NCBI GenBank assembly: GCA_947504705.1
Contig: CANNIA010000034.1
Span: 1 to 39,015, forward strand
Direction: 5' to 3'
DNA: 39,015 nucleotides
Source of the DNA: Paracoccaceae bacterium
Lineage (GTDB): Bacteria; Pseudomonadota; Alphaproteobacteria; Rhodobacterales; Rhodobacteraceae
Below are positions 8,214 to 15,977 of the stretch, in pieces. The translations under genes and the position numbers were made by a program. The notes under the pieces are model-generated. The model was not told where the DNA came from. It saw nothing but the letters and a program-made list of their open reading frames with translations, and made no database searches. Every line of letters begins with the position of its first letter. Position 1 is the first letter of the stretch.

Positions 8214-8905
8214 CGCCGGAAGTGCTTGCTCAGGTGATGGAGGCGACCTGGCCCCCCGCGCGGGCCTGGCGCGACGGTGCCTTCACCTTGCGCGACGGGG
8301 ATGGCGGCGGCAAGCGCGTCTCGGCGGCAAGCTGTGACGGCGATTTTGGCGCGCAGGATCTGGAGCGGATGGAGGCTTCGATGGCCGAACCCTTGGTGCT
8401 GATCCGATCAGGCGAAGAGGCACTGGATCAGGCGCTTGCCGAACGGGGTTGGCGCGTGGTCGATCCGGTTATGGCCTATGTCGCACCGGTTTCGGCGCTG
8501 GTGGCCGACCTGCCCCCACTTGCCGCCTTTCCGCATTGGCCGCCTTTGCAGATTGCTGCCTCGATCTGGGAAGAGGGCGGAATCGGTCCAGCCCGGATAA
8601 AGGTGATGGAGCGGGTTGCGACATCGAAATGCGCGCTGCTGGCCCGGACAGGCGACCGTCCCGCGGGGGCTGCCTTTGTCGCAACCCTTGGCGATCATGT
8701 CATGTTGCACGCGCTTGAGGTCCGCCCGCATTTGCGTAGGCAGGGGGTGGGCGCGGTCATTTTGCGCGCAGCGGCGAACTGGGCGGCCGAGCAGGGGGCA
8801 CAGAACCTTTCGCTGGTGGTGACAGAGCGGAATGCCGCCGCCCGCGCGCTTTATGATCGCCTTGGAATGGCCGTCGTGGGACGCTATCATTACCGAATGA
8901 AATGA
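8210..8905 (+). CDS. GNAT family N-acetyltransferase
   Basis: This is a 231-residue protein with a C-terminal GNAT domain. The acetyl-CoA binding loop is visible around residues 170-182 (RPHLRRQGVGAVIL, the R/Q-x-x-G-x-G/A pattern). It is followed by the typical ERNAAARALYDRLGM helix, where the catalytic/acetyl-CoA-contacting Asn and Tyr usually lie. The N-terminal ~100 residues are not recognisable and probably determine the substrate, which is unknown. The start overlaps the CinA-like stop (ATGA), so the two are translationally coupled. Confidence 0.85.
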   Translation: MTPEVLAQVMEATWPPARAWRDGAFTLRDGDGGGKRVSAASCDGDFGAQDLERMEASMAEPLVLIRSGEEALDQALAERGWRVVDPVMAYVAPVSALVADLPPLAAFPHWPPLQIAASIWEEGGIGPARIKVMERVATSKCALLARTGDRPAGAAFVATLGDHVMLHALEVRPHLRRQGVGAVILRAAANWAAEQGAQNLSLVVTERNAAARALYDRLGMAVVGRYHYRMK

Positions 8906-8926
8906 ACGCGGAAAGCGCCTCGGGCC

Positions 8927-9883
8927 GTGCGGAAATGCCTTTTACCCTTTGTCTTCGTTGGCACCAGCTTTGCAGCGGGGGCAGCGCTGGCACTTACACT
9001 GGACTTCCCGGTAGAAATCCTGCGCGAGGAAACGCGGAGCGAGGCTTTGGCCAGCTATGCGCTGCCGATTGCGGCGTTTGACGGGGTGATTGTTCCCTCG
9101 CGCACCGTAGAAGGGGCGCTGGAGCAACGCGCCTTTCAGCTTGATGCGCCGGGCATGACCACACTTGAAATCCTGGCACCGCTTCGTGAGCAGATCGTGG
9201 CGGCAGGTTTCACGGTTGTTTTCGAATGCGAGGCGCGGGCTTGTGGCGGTTTCGATTTTCGCTTTGGCACCGAAGTTGTGCCTGAGCCCGATATGCATGT
9301 CGACCTGAGCGATTATCTGTTCCTGTCGGCCGAAAAGGAAGGCGAGGCGGTTTCGCTGCTGGTCAGCCGAACCACCTTTGCCGGCTTCGTCCAAGTCACG
9401 AAGGTGACCGAAGCGCCGCTTTTGCCAGCAAAACCGCCCAAGGCCATCGTTGATCTTGATGCCAATCCCGCGCCCCAAGACGTTGTCGCCGATGCGGGAA
9501 CAGGCAGCGGGATCAAGGACACGCTGGACAGCGACGGGCGCGCGCCGCTGGATGATCTGGTGTTCGATACCGGATCATCCGCGCTGACCGAGGGTGACTA
9601 TGCCTCGCTTGCCGAAGTTGCGGCTTGGCTTGAGGCCAATCCCGAGGGCACCGTGGCGCTGGTCGGCCATACCGATGCGGCAGGAAGTCTGGCGGCGAAT
9701 ATCGCGCTGTCAGAAAGGCGGGCCGAAGCCGCGGCGCAGGCCCTGATCGAAGGCTTTGGCGCCGATCAAAGTCGGGTCGTGGCCAAGGGCGTAGGTTTCC
9801 TTGCCCCGCGCGCCACGAATGCCACCGAAGAGGGTCGGCAGAAAAACAGGCGGGTCGAAGTCGTGGTGACTTCGACCCGCTAG
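8927..9883 (+). CDS. OmpA-domain envelope protein with signal peptide
   Basis: This 318-residue exported protein has a signal peptide at residues 1-22 (hydrophobic core, then an ALA-type cleavage region). The middle domain of about 180 residues is unknown and has two cysteines (ECEARACGG) that may form a disulfide. A C-terminal OmpA/MotB peptidoglycan-binding domain spans about 210-318, with VGHTDAAG, LSERRAEA and N-RRVEV motifs. The only possible start is GTG 8927, because a TGA lies in frame at 8903. It probably sits in the periplasm or outer membrane and binds peptidoglycan. No beta-barrel is predicted from its short length. The last codons form a strong hairpin (see the separate terminator entry). 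Confidence 0.87.
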   Translation: MRKCLLPFVFVGTSFAAGAALALTLDFPVEILREETRSEALASYALPIAAFDGVIVPSRTVEGALEQRAFQLDAPGMTTLEILAPLREQIVAAGFTVVFECEARACGGFDFRFGTEVVPEPDMHVDLSDYLFLSAEKEGEAVSLLVSRTTFAGFVQVTKVTEAPLLPAKPPKAIVDLDANPAPQDVVADAGTGSGIKDTLDSDGRAPLDDLVFDTGSSALTEGDYASLAEVAAWLEANPEGTVALVGHTDAAGSLAANIALSERRAEAAAQALIEGFGADQSRVVAKGVGFLAPRATNATEEGRQKNRRVEVVVTSTR

Positions 9884-9892
9884 GGTTTTCGC
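9850..9892 (+). terminator. Intrinsic terminator overlapping the end of the OmpA-like gene
   Basis: A perfect 13-bp inverted repeat (gcgggtcgaagtc / gacttcgacccgc) with a 5-base loop ends one base before the TAG stop and is followed by tagggtttt. The stem is entirely coding, specifying the final R-V-E-V-V-V-T-S-T-R residues. Confidence 0.8.
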
Positions 9893-9922
9893 CTTGAGGA
9901 GAGGGATCAAACTCTCAGGCGA

Positions 9923-10828
9923 TCACCAATTGTCAGGACCCTTTTCCAAGTAACGCTTGGCCAGGAAGTCGATGAAGGCCCGCACCTTGGGCTGGGTGAA
10001 CCGGCCCGGCGGATAGATCGCATAGATGCCAAGGGTTTCCACCGGCAGGCCCGGGACCGCCTCTTCCACCAGACCCTGACGCATGGCGTCGGCGTAAAGG
10101 AAGCTTGGGAGATAAGCGATGCCAAGGCCCGAGATTGAGGCATTCAGCAGGCTTTGGCCATCGTTCACCGTCAGCCAGCCGACCGAACGCACTTGGCGCT
10201 TTTCACCTGACGGCGCGGTGATCTTCCAGACGTTGCCGTTGGCCTGGTTCGAATAGTGCAGAAGCTTGTGATCGTTCAGATCGTCGATCTTCTGCGGGCG
10301 GCCGTACTTTTGAAAGTATGACGGCGCGCCGATCATGCGCTTGGTCGTTTCGGTCAGCTTGCGTGCGCGAAGCGAGCTGTCCTCGAGTTCCCCAACCCTT
10401 ATAGCCATGTCAAAGCCTTCGCTGATCAACTCGACATAGCGGTTGTTCAGCACCATATTCACCGTGATCTCGGGGTATTCCAGCAGGAAATCCCCCAGGA
10501 TCGGCGACAGAAGGTTCACGCCGAAATCAGTTGCGACCGAGACCCGCAACAGGCCAGAGGGCTCTGACTGCATCGATGTCACCAGTGCATCCGCCTCGCC
10601 CGCGTCGTTCAGCACGCGGCGGGCGCGGTCGTAATAGGCCAGCCCGATCTCGGTCGGCGAGACGCGGCGCGTGGTACGGTTCAGCAGACGGGCCCCCAGC
10701 CGGGCCTCAAGCGCGGACACGTGCTTTGAGACGGCGGATTTGGAAATCCCCATCTTCTTGGCCGCATCGGTAAAGCCGCCCTGGTCTACGACGGTGGCAA
10801 AAGCCTCCATCTCGGTCAGTCGATCCAT
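9923..10828 (-). CDS. LysR family transcriptional regulator
   Basis: This 301-residue regulator has an N-terminal winged helix-turn-helix (residues 1-60; the recognition helix is in GISKSAVSKHVSALEARLG) and a periplasmic-binding-like effector domain from about 90 to 295. Overall it resembles the CrgA/DmlR-like branch often annotated only as LysR. Its targets are unknown. It is not divergent from a neighbour as many LysR genes are. It lies 177 bp downstream of fadH on the same strand and converges with the OmpA-like gene. The intervening 177 bp contain no gene that I can support. Confidence 0.92.
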   Translation of the reverse strand: MDRLTEMEAFATVVDQGGFTDAAKKMGISKSAVSKHVSALEARLGARLLNRTTRRVSPTEIGLAYYDRARRVLNDAGEADALVTSMQSEPSGLLRVSVATDFGVNLLSPILGDFLLEYPEITVNMVLNNRYVELISEGFDMAIRVGELEDSSLRARKLTETTKRMIGAPSYFQKYGRPQKIDDLNDHKLLHYSNQANGNVWKITAPSGEKRQVRSVGWLTVNDGQSLLNASISGLGIAYLPSFLYADAMRQGLVEEAVPGLPVETLGIYAIYPPGRFTQPKVRAFIDFLAKRYLEKGPDNW

Positions 10829-11005
10829 TGTGTCCTCGTTGGAACATTCACGCCACTTTGACGGAGAGGATAGACGGCGAATTCGGGCAGGATGGGGGCG
10901 AATGCGCGTCCTATCCGGGGTATTGTCGGGGATCGTTCATGGCATAGAAACGGCGGTGTTGACGTTTTCGGCCGGGTAGCCCGCCACAATTGAACAAGAT
11001 TAAAC

Positions 11006-13030
11006 CTAGAGTTGCGAACCCAGCCGCGCGCCTTGATCTATGGCGCGTTTGGCGTCCAGTTCGATAGCCCGGTCTGCCCCACCAATGACATGATGCTTAA
11101 TGCCAAGCTGATCCAGCTTTTCCGACAAGCTTCGATCCGGTTGCTGCCCCGCACAGATGACAACCGCATCGACGAGAAGCAATGCGGGGTCCTTACGGTC
11201 CGGACCGTGGCTTAGCAGGATGCCGTCGGCGGTGATCCGTTCGTAGTTCACCCCGCCCTGCATGCGGACCCCTTTCATCGCCAGATAGCTGCGGTGAATC
11301 CAGCCGGTGGTCTTGCCAAGCTTGCGCCCCGGCCTTTCCGCCTTGCGCTGCAGAAGGTGCACTTCACGGGCCGGGGGATGGGGGGCAGGTCCATTCGGGG
11401 AAAGCCCGCCCCGGTCGGTCCAGGGTGCAGTGACGCCCCATTCTATGCGCCAGAGTTCCGGGTCAAGCGCGGGGCTTTGGCCCTGATGCACCAGGGACTC
11501 GGCCACGTCAAAGCCGATGCCACCCGCGCCGATGATCGCGACCCGGCGGCCCGGATCAGCGCCGGTCAGGATGTCAGCATAACTGAAGACCCTTGCGCCG
11601 GGGTCGGTCGGAATATTTGGATCACGGGAGGTGACACCGGTGGCGAGGATGATTTCGTCAAAGCCCGCAAGGTCAATGGGCTGGACCTCTTGCCCCAGCC
11701 GCAGCGCGACCCCGGTCTTGCGCAGCATGGTGTCGAACCAGGTGACAAGGCCGTGAAATTCTTCTTTCCCCGGCACTCTTTTGGCAAGGTTGAGCTGGCC
11801 ACCGGTTTCGGTCGCCTTGTCGTAGAGCACCACCTTGTGCCCCCGCTCTGCCACCACCATCGCTGCCATCATCCCGGCGGGTCCGGCGCCGACTACGGCC
11901 ACCCGCCTCGGCGTGGAGGTCGGAGCGTAGGTCAACTCGGTTTCATGGCAAGCGCGGGGGTTCACGAGGCAGCTGGAAACCTTGCCCGAGAAGGTGTGGT
12001 CAAGGCAGGCCTGATTGCAGGCGATACAGGGCGCGATTTCGGCGGCGCGTCCGCTTGCGGCCTTGGCGATGAAATCGGCATCAGCAAGCCAAGGGCGGGC
12101 CATCGACACCATGTCGGCAGCGCCGTCGGCCAGAAGCCGCTCCGCCACGCCCGGTGCATTGATCCGGTTCGAGGTGATGACCGGGATCGTCACTTCCGGC
12201 CGCAACCGAGCCGTCAGATCGGCAAAGCCTGCACGGGGGACAGAGGAGGCAATCGTCGGCACCCGCGCCTCATGCCAGCCGATGCCTGCGTTCAGGACCG
12301 AGGCCCCCGCCGCTTCGATGGCTTGGGCAAGCTGGATCACCTCGTCCCAGTTGGACCCGTCCGGCACCAGATCGATCAGAGAAATCCGGTAGATCAGGAT
12401 CGGTTTTACTCCGATGGCCGTGCGCACTCGCCGCACCACCTCGACGGGCAGGCGCATCCGGTTTTCATAGGACCCGCCCCAGCAATCCGTGCGGCGGTTG
12501 GTGTGGGTGACCAGAAACTGGTTCAGAAAATAGCCCTCGGACCCCATCACCTCCACCCCGTCATACCCTGCCTGAATGGCGCGGGCGGCGGCAGTGGCGA
12601 TGTCGGCGATCTGTTTCTCGATCCCCGCTTCGTCCAATTGCTGCGGCGGAAAAGGCGAGATCGGCGACTTGATCGGCGAAGGCGCGACACAGTCCTTGCC
12701 ATAGGCATAGCGCCCGGCATGCAGGATCTGCATTGCGATATGGCCACCGTCGGCATGGACGGCATCGGTCACCCGGAGGTGGTTGGCGATGTCGGTGTCG
12801 GTGAACAGCCCCGCCGCCCCCGGAAACACCCCACCTTCGTGGTTCGGGGCCATCCCGCCCGTCACGATCAACCCCGCCCCGCCCCGCGCGCGGGCGGCAT
12901 AGAAGGCGGCGACACGGGACCAATCGCCGGTTTCCTCCAGCCCAGTATGCATCGACCCCATCAGGGCGCGGTTGCGAAGGGTGACCCCGGACAGGGTGAT
13001 CGGGGCCAGAAGATGCGGATAGGGGGACAT
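11006..13030 (-). CDS. fadH: 2,4-dienoyl-CoA reductase (NADPH), FadH-type Fe-S flavoenzyme
   Basis: This 674-residue enzyme has the full FadH architecture. An FMN TIM barrel (1-330) carries catalytic Y167 and H253. The [4Fe-4S] cluster is bound by C335, C338, C342 and C354. An FAD/NADPH-binding part begins with VVGAGPAG near 379. Spacing and local sequence (GSMHTGLEE, GSEGY, GIGWHEAR) closely match E. coli FadH, which removes double bonds at even positions during oxidation of unsaturated fatty acids. The same fold includes trimethylamine and N-methylproline demethylating enzymes, but the sequence is nearer FadH. It follows the mttB-like gene by 63 bp and is probably cotranscribed with it, which is an unusual partner for a fatty-acid gene. 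Confidence 0.88.
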   Translation of the reverse strand: MSPYPHLLAPITLSGVTLRNRALMGSMHTGLEETGDWSRVAAFYAARARGGAGLIVTGGMAPNHEGGVFPGAAGLFTDTDIANHLRVTDAVHADGGHIAMQILHAGRYAYGKDCVAPSPIKSPISPFPPQQLDEAGIEKQIADIATAAARAIQAGYDGVEVMGSEGYFLNQFLVTHTNRRTDCWGGSYENRMRLPVEVVRRVRTAIGVKPILIYRISLIDLVPDGSNWDEVIQLAQAIEAAGASVLNAGIGWHEARVPTIASSVPRAGFADLTARLRPEVTIPVITSNRINAPGVAERLLADGAADMVSMARPWLADADFIAKAASGRAAEIAPCIACNQACLDHTFSGKVSSCLVNPRACHETELTYAPTSTPRRVAVVGAGPAGMMAAMVVAERGHKVVLYDKATETGGQLNLAKRVPGKEEFHGLVTWFDTMLRKTGVALRLGQEVQPIDLAGFDEIILATGVTSRDPNIPTDPGARVFSYADILTGADPGRRVAIIGAGGIGFDVAESLVHQGQSPALDPELWRIEWGVTAPWTDRGGLSPNGPAPHPPAREVHLLQRKAERPGRKLGKTTGWIHRSYLAMKGVRMQGGVNYERITADGILLSHGPDRKDPALLLVDAVVICAGQQPDRSLSEKLDQLGIKHHVIGGADRAIELDAKRAIDQGARLGSQL

Positions 13031-13093
13031 GGAACCTCGCGCGTTGGGGCCAGAATGCCCTGACAGCTCGGACCTGTCACCCAGGACGCGGCG

Positions 13094-14680
13094 TCATCCG
13101 CGCGGGCGCATCTGGTCGGGGGTCAGAAGGATCGGGAACCGGTCGCGAATTTGCGCGTCCAGCGCCGCCGAAATCGGGTTGGGGAAATGGCCGTCCAGCA
13201 GGCCTTTCGCCACCTGACGCGCCTTTTCCTCCATCGTCAGCGACCCCGCAGCGGCCCAGACTGCGGCCGAGTTGCGGTCGGCCTGCGCGGGATAGACAAA
13301 CTCGGTCTCCATGCTTTTCAGCGTGTCGGAGGAGCCGAGGTAGTGCCCTTCCCCCAGCACCGCAGCTTTGATCGCCTCGACCGACAGGGTTTCTTCGGTC
13401 ACCTCGATCCCCCGGATCACCCTTTGCGCCATGCCCAGCATGTCGTTGTCGATCACCAAAGCCTCGAAGGACACGCCCATCAGGCTGGCCATCATGCCCG
13501 CTGACTCCAGAACGCGGTTTGCGCCCGCCAACCCTGCCGCCAGCGCGGTGATCCCTTTTTCATAGCCCATCTGCGCATCGGGCATCTTGGCATCGGTCAT
13601 TGATGAGGCGACCGTCGTCGGCACATCATAGAACCGCCCGATCTGGGCAATCGCCGCCATCATCACGGCCACCTCTGCAGATCCGCCCGAGAAGGCTCCG
13701 GTGCGTAAATCCACGCTGAAGGGCCAGGCGGCAAAGGACATCGGTGTGCCGGGGCGGACCATGTTGACCACGCAGAGGCAGGCCAGCGTTTCGGCCACCA
13801 CCTGTACCAAAGCGCCGGCCAGATAGGTCGGCGCGGTGGCCCCGGCCTGGGGTGCAACGGCGATGTCGCAGATCAGCCCCTCACGCGCCGTCGCGATCAG
13901 TACGTCCAGACTGTCCGCCGCGAACCGCAGGGGCGAGACGATGGGGCAGCCGCCAAAAGACACGAAGGGCCGCTCGCGGAACTTGTCGACCGAGCCGGCG
14001 ATCATCCCGTAAAGCTCCAGAATGGGCGGCAGAGCGTCGGCAGCAGTCAGGGCGTGTTCCATCGGCTTGGTCGTGCCCGCAAGGATCGCGTAGGCCACGT
14101 TGATGTCCGCCTGAACCAGATCGACGATCTCGGTCGGCACCACCATCTGGCCGTATTGGTGGATGTTCGGCAGCGCATCGACGACCCGCGCGGTGTCATA
14201 GACATCGACCAGCTTGGAGGGGCGATAGCGCCGGGCCTCGATGTCCAGCACCGAGACCGCCTCGCCCGAGGTGGCATAGTGGACACGATTGCCGCCGACA
14301 TGCAAATCGGCATGGGCCGGATCGCGGGAGTAGATGACATATTCCCGCGCGGCCTTGGTCAGGAGGTCCTCAACCAGCGAAGGGGGGAAGGTCAGGCGGC
14401 CATGGGCGTTCAGACGGCAGCCATGGGTGGCGGCGAGTTGGATCAGCTCCGGCGTTGCCTCACCGATGCCGACCGTGCCCAAAAGGTCCAGCGCGGCGCG
14501 GTGGATCGCCAGAAGGTCGGACTGCTGCAGGGGGTTGAACTGCCCGCCCGGCAGACCCGCCCAGACCGGCTTGCGGTCCGCCGTGGGGGCAGCCTCGCGC
14601 AAGGCAACCCGTGCCGCCCTTCCGCCCGAACGGGCGCGGCGGGACGGGGCGTCCATCAGATCGGCTTGTACTTCGCTCAT
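13094..14680 (-). CDS. Trimethylamine methyltransferase (MttB) superfamily protein, non-pyrrolysine type
   Basis: The protein has 528 residues and belongs to the MttB superfamily. Members move a methyl group from a quaternary or tertiary amine to a corrinoid protein. There is no in-frame amber codon, so it belongs to the pyrrolysine-free branch, whose characterised members act on glycine betaine, proline betaine or carnitine. Its substrate cannot be read from sequence. I chose ATG 14680, with AAGGGGCACC upstream, over the frame start at 14710. No corrinoid protein or MtgA-like partner lies in this window. It is divergent from tetR, with fadH downstream in the same direction. Confidence 0.85.
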   Translation of the reverse strand: MSEVQADLMDAPSRRARSGGRAARVALREAAPTADRKPVWAGLPGGQFNPLQQSDLLAIHRAALDLLGTVGIGEATPELIQLAATHGCRLNAHGRLTFPPSLVEDLLTKAAREYVIYSRDPAHADLHVGGNRVHYATSGEAVSVLDIEARRYRPSKLVDVYDTARVVDALPNIHQYGQMVVPTEIVDLVQADINVAYAILAGTTKPMEHALTAADALPPILELYGMIAGSVDKFRERPFVSFGGCPIVSPLRFAADSLDVLIATAREGLICDIAVAPQAGATAPTYLAGALVQVVAETLACLCVVNMVRPGTPMSFAAWPFSVDLRTGAFSGGSAEVAVMMAAIAQIGRFYDVPTTVASSMTDAKMPDAQMGYEKGITALAAGLAGANRVLESAGMMASLMGVSFEALVIDNDMLGMAQRVIRGIEVTEETLSVEAIKAAVLGEGHYLGSSDTLKSMETEFVYPAQADRNSAAVWAAAGSLTMEEKARQVAKGLLDGHFPNPISAALDAQIRDRFPILLTPDQMRPRG

Positions 14681-14709
14681 CTTGGTGCCCCTTCGCCAGC
14701 TTCGCCGCA

Positions 14710-14738
14710 AGGCTAGAAATATCTGAGCGCTGAGTCAA
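14710..14738 (-). promoter_or_regulatory. Candidate promoter of the mttB-like gene
   Basis: On the minus strand TTGACT is followed after 17 bp by TAGCCT, giving a predicted transcription start near 14703 and a leader of about 23 bases. The -35 box lies inside one of two related 15-bp repeats, consistent with repression by a bound regulator. The -10 is weak, so this is a prediction. Confidence 0.4.
14724..14738 (+). promoter_or_regulatory. Candidate operator copy A (TGAGC-N6-TCAA)
   Basis: This 15-bp element matches copy B in 10 positions and starts exactly 22 bp before it. It overlaps the proposed -35 of the mttB-like gene. The most likely ligand is the adjacent TetR protein. Confidence 0.45.
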
Positions 14739-14745
14739 TTTATTA

Positions 14746-14760
14746 TGAGCAACCACTCAA
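14746..14760 (+). promoter_or_regulatory. Candidate operator copy B (TGAGC-N6-TCAA)
   Basis: This is the second copy of the 15-bp element; TGAG-N6-CTCA within it is itself an inverted repeat. It ends 5 bp before the proposed tetR -35 box, so a bound regulator could affect both divergent promoters. Confidence 0.45.
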
Positions 14761-14765
14761 TATTC

Positions 14766-14794
14766 TTGCATGGCGAACCTTGTCCATCTAGTCT
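14766..14794 (+). promoter_or_regulatory. Candidate tetR promoter with leaderless start
   Basis: TTGCAT (14766-14771), a 17-bp spacer and TAGTCT (14789-14794) place the expected transcription start 7 bases after the -10, on the A of the tetR ATG. No ribosome binding site precedes that ATG, which fits a leaderless message. Confidence 0.4.
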
Positions 14795-14800
14795 GCGCGC

Positions 14801-15415
14801 ATGGAAAGCGACGTCCTGAGCCCTTCTCCCACCAGCCGCCGCATGCAGGCGCGGATTGTCGATGCGGTGATCGACACGGTGGCGCAGCACGGGATATCGG
14901 GCACGACGCTGGCGCTGGTGGCGCAGGCGGCGGGGGTGTCGCAGGGGGTGTTGATCTTTCACTTTCGCAGCAAGGATGGGCTTCTGGCCGCCACCCTGCG
15001 CAGCCAGAACGCCGCCTACCGACTGCATTGGCAGGCCTGCCTTGCCGGGGCCAGTCCGCTGCAACAAGTGCTTGGCCTGATCCGCGCCGATTTCAGCCCC
15101 ACGGTCTGTTCGCAGAAGTCGCTGGCGATGTGGTTCGCCTTCTGGGGCGAGGCGTCGGCCCAGCCAGCCTTTCAGTCCCTGTGCGAAGACGCTGAACGGG
15201 ACCGGGCCGAAGCCATGGTGCAGGCCTGTCGTGACCTAGTCGCTCAGAAGGGTGGGCCGGACCCGGAACTTCTGGCCCGGTCCATCGATTCCCTCACCGA
15301 CGGGCTTTGGCTGCAGATGCATATCCACGGCGCGCGGATGGCAAGGGCCAAGGCGCTGCAACAGGCGATGGACCATCTGCGACTGATGCTGCCGGGGCTG
15401 GCCGGGGAAATCTGA
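14801..15415 (+). CDS. TetR/AcrR family regulator, BetI-like
   Basis: This 204-residue regulator has an N-terminal HTH at about residues 12-58 (GISGTTLALVAQAAGVSQGVLIFHF), followed by a helical ligand domain. The general layout, with W-F and A-F-W-G-E in the effector region, recalls BetI, the choline/betaine-responsive repressor. This suits a location divergent from an MttB-family gene. Ligand specificity is inferred from context only. It has no ribosome binding site and is likely leaderless. It ends 4 bp from the end of convergent rsmD. Confidence 0.88.
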   Translation: MESDVLSPSPTSRRMQARIVDAVIDTVAQHGISGTTLALVAQAAGVSQGVLIFHFRSKDGLLAATLRSQNAAYRLHWQACLAGASPLQQVLGLIRADFSPTVCSQKSLAMWFAFWGEASAQPAFQSLCEDAERDRAEAMVQACRDLVAQKGGPDPELLARSIDSLTDGLWLQMHIHGARMARAKALQQAMDHLRLMLPGLAGEI

Positions 15416-15419
15416 CCCT

Positions 15420-15977
15420 TCAGACCGGCGACAGAAGCGTCACCAAGGTATCGCCATAACGGCGCTGGTCAAGTTGGGTGAAACCCTCCGGCGGGGTCGG
15501 GGCGCTGCCTTCTTCCCAGACGATCATTGCCTCGGGGGCGATCCAGCCGCCCTGCTGCGCTACCGTCAGGGCGGCTTCGCCCATCGCCTTTCCATAGGGC
15601 GGATCAAGGAAGACCAAGGTGAAAGGCGCGCCGGAGTTCGGACCCAGCCGCGCTGCATCCTGCCGCAGGATGCGGGTTTCGCCCTCGGCCTTCATCTTCG
15701 CGATATTCGCCCGCAGAAGCGCCACCGCCTTGGCCCCGTCATCGACAAAGACCGCCTCCGCAGCGCCCCGGCTGAGCGCCTCTAGCCCCAGCGCACCCGT
15801 CCCGGCGAACAGGTCCAAGACCCGCGCGCCGGTGACCGGGTTGCCGTGGGCGTTGATCAAGAGATTGAAGATCGACTCGCGCACCCGGTCCGAGGTCGGG
15901 CGCAGATGCGCCGCCGCATCACCCTCGCCAACATCGGCAAGGCGCAGGCCCCGGCGGGTGCCGCCGATGATCCTCAT
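15420..15977 (-). CDS. rsmD: 16S rRNA (guanine(966)-N2)-methyltransferase
   Basis: This 185-residue SAM-dependent enzyme methylates G966 of 16S rRNA during 30S assembly. It starts with MRIIGGTRRGLRL, the usual RsmD N-terminus. It has the SAM-binding VLDLFAGTGALGLEALSRGA motif near residues 54-73, and the catalytic N-methyltransferase motif DPPYG (about 126-130) preceded by VFL. The length is typical. Its start overlaps the stop of the upstream flavoprotein gene by 4 bp, so the two are cotranscribed despite unrelated functions. Confidence 0.95.
   Translation of the reverse strand: MRIIGGTRRGLRLADVGEGDAAAHLRPTSDRVRESIFNLLINAHGNPVTGARVLDLFAGTGALGLEALSRGAAEAVFVDDGAKAVALLRANIAKMKAEGETRILRQDAARLGPNSGAPFTLVFLDPPYGKAMGEAALTVAQQGGWIAPEAMIVWEEGSAPTPPEGFTQLDQRRYGDTLVTLLSPV

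Noticed and set aside
11294-13063. A 589-codon open frame on the plus strand opposite fadH
   Set aside because: It mirrors a well-supported fadH gene, has no recognisable domain and is the expected third-position GC effect in high-GC DNA. Long antisense frames opposite ccoN (28937-30382), ccoG (32397-33998) and ilvD (4277-5542) were rejected for the same reason.
13094-14680. Pyrrolysine in the MttB-like protein
   Set aside because: The frame is open from start to stop with no internal TAG, and no pyl genes are in the window.
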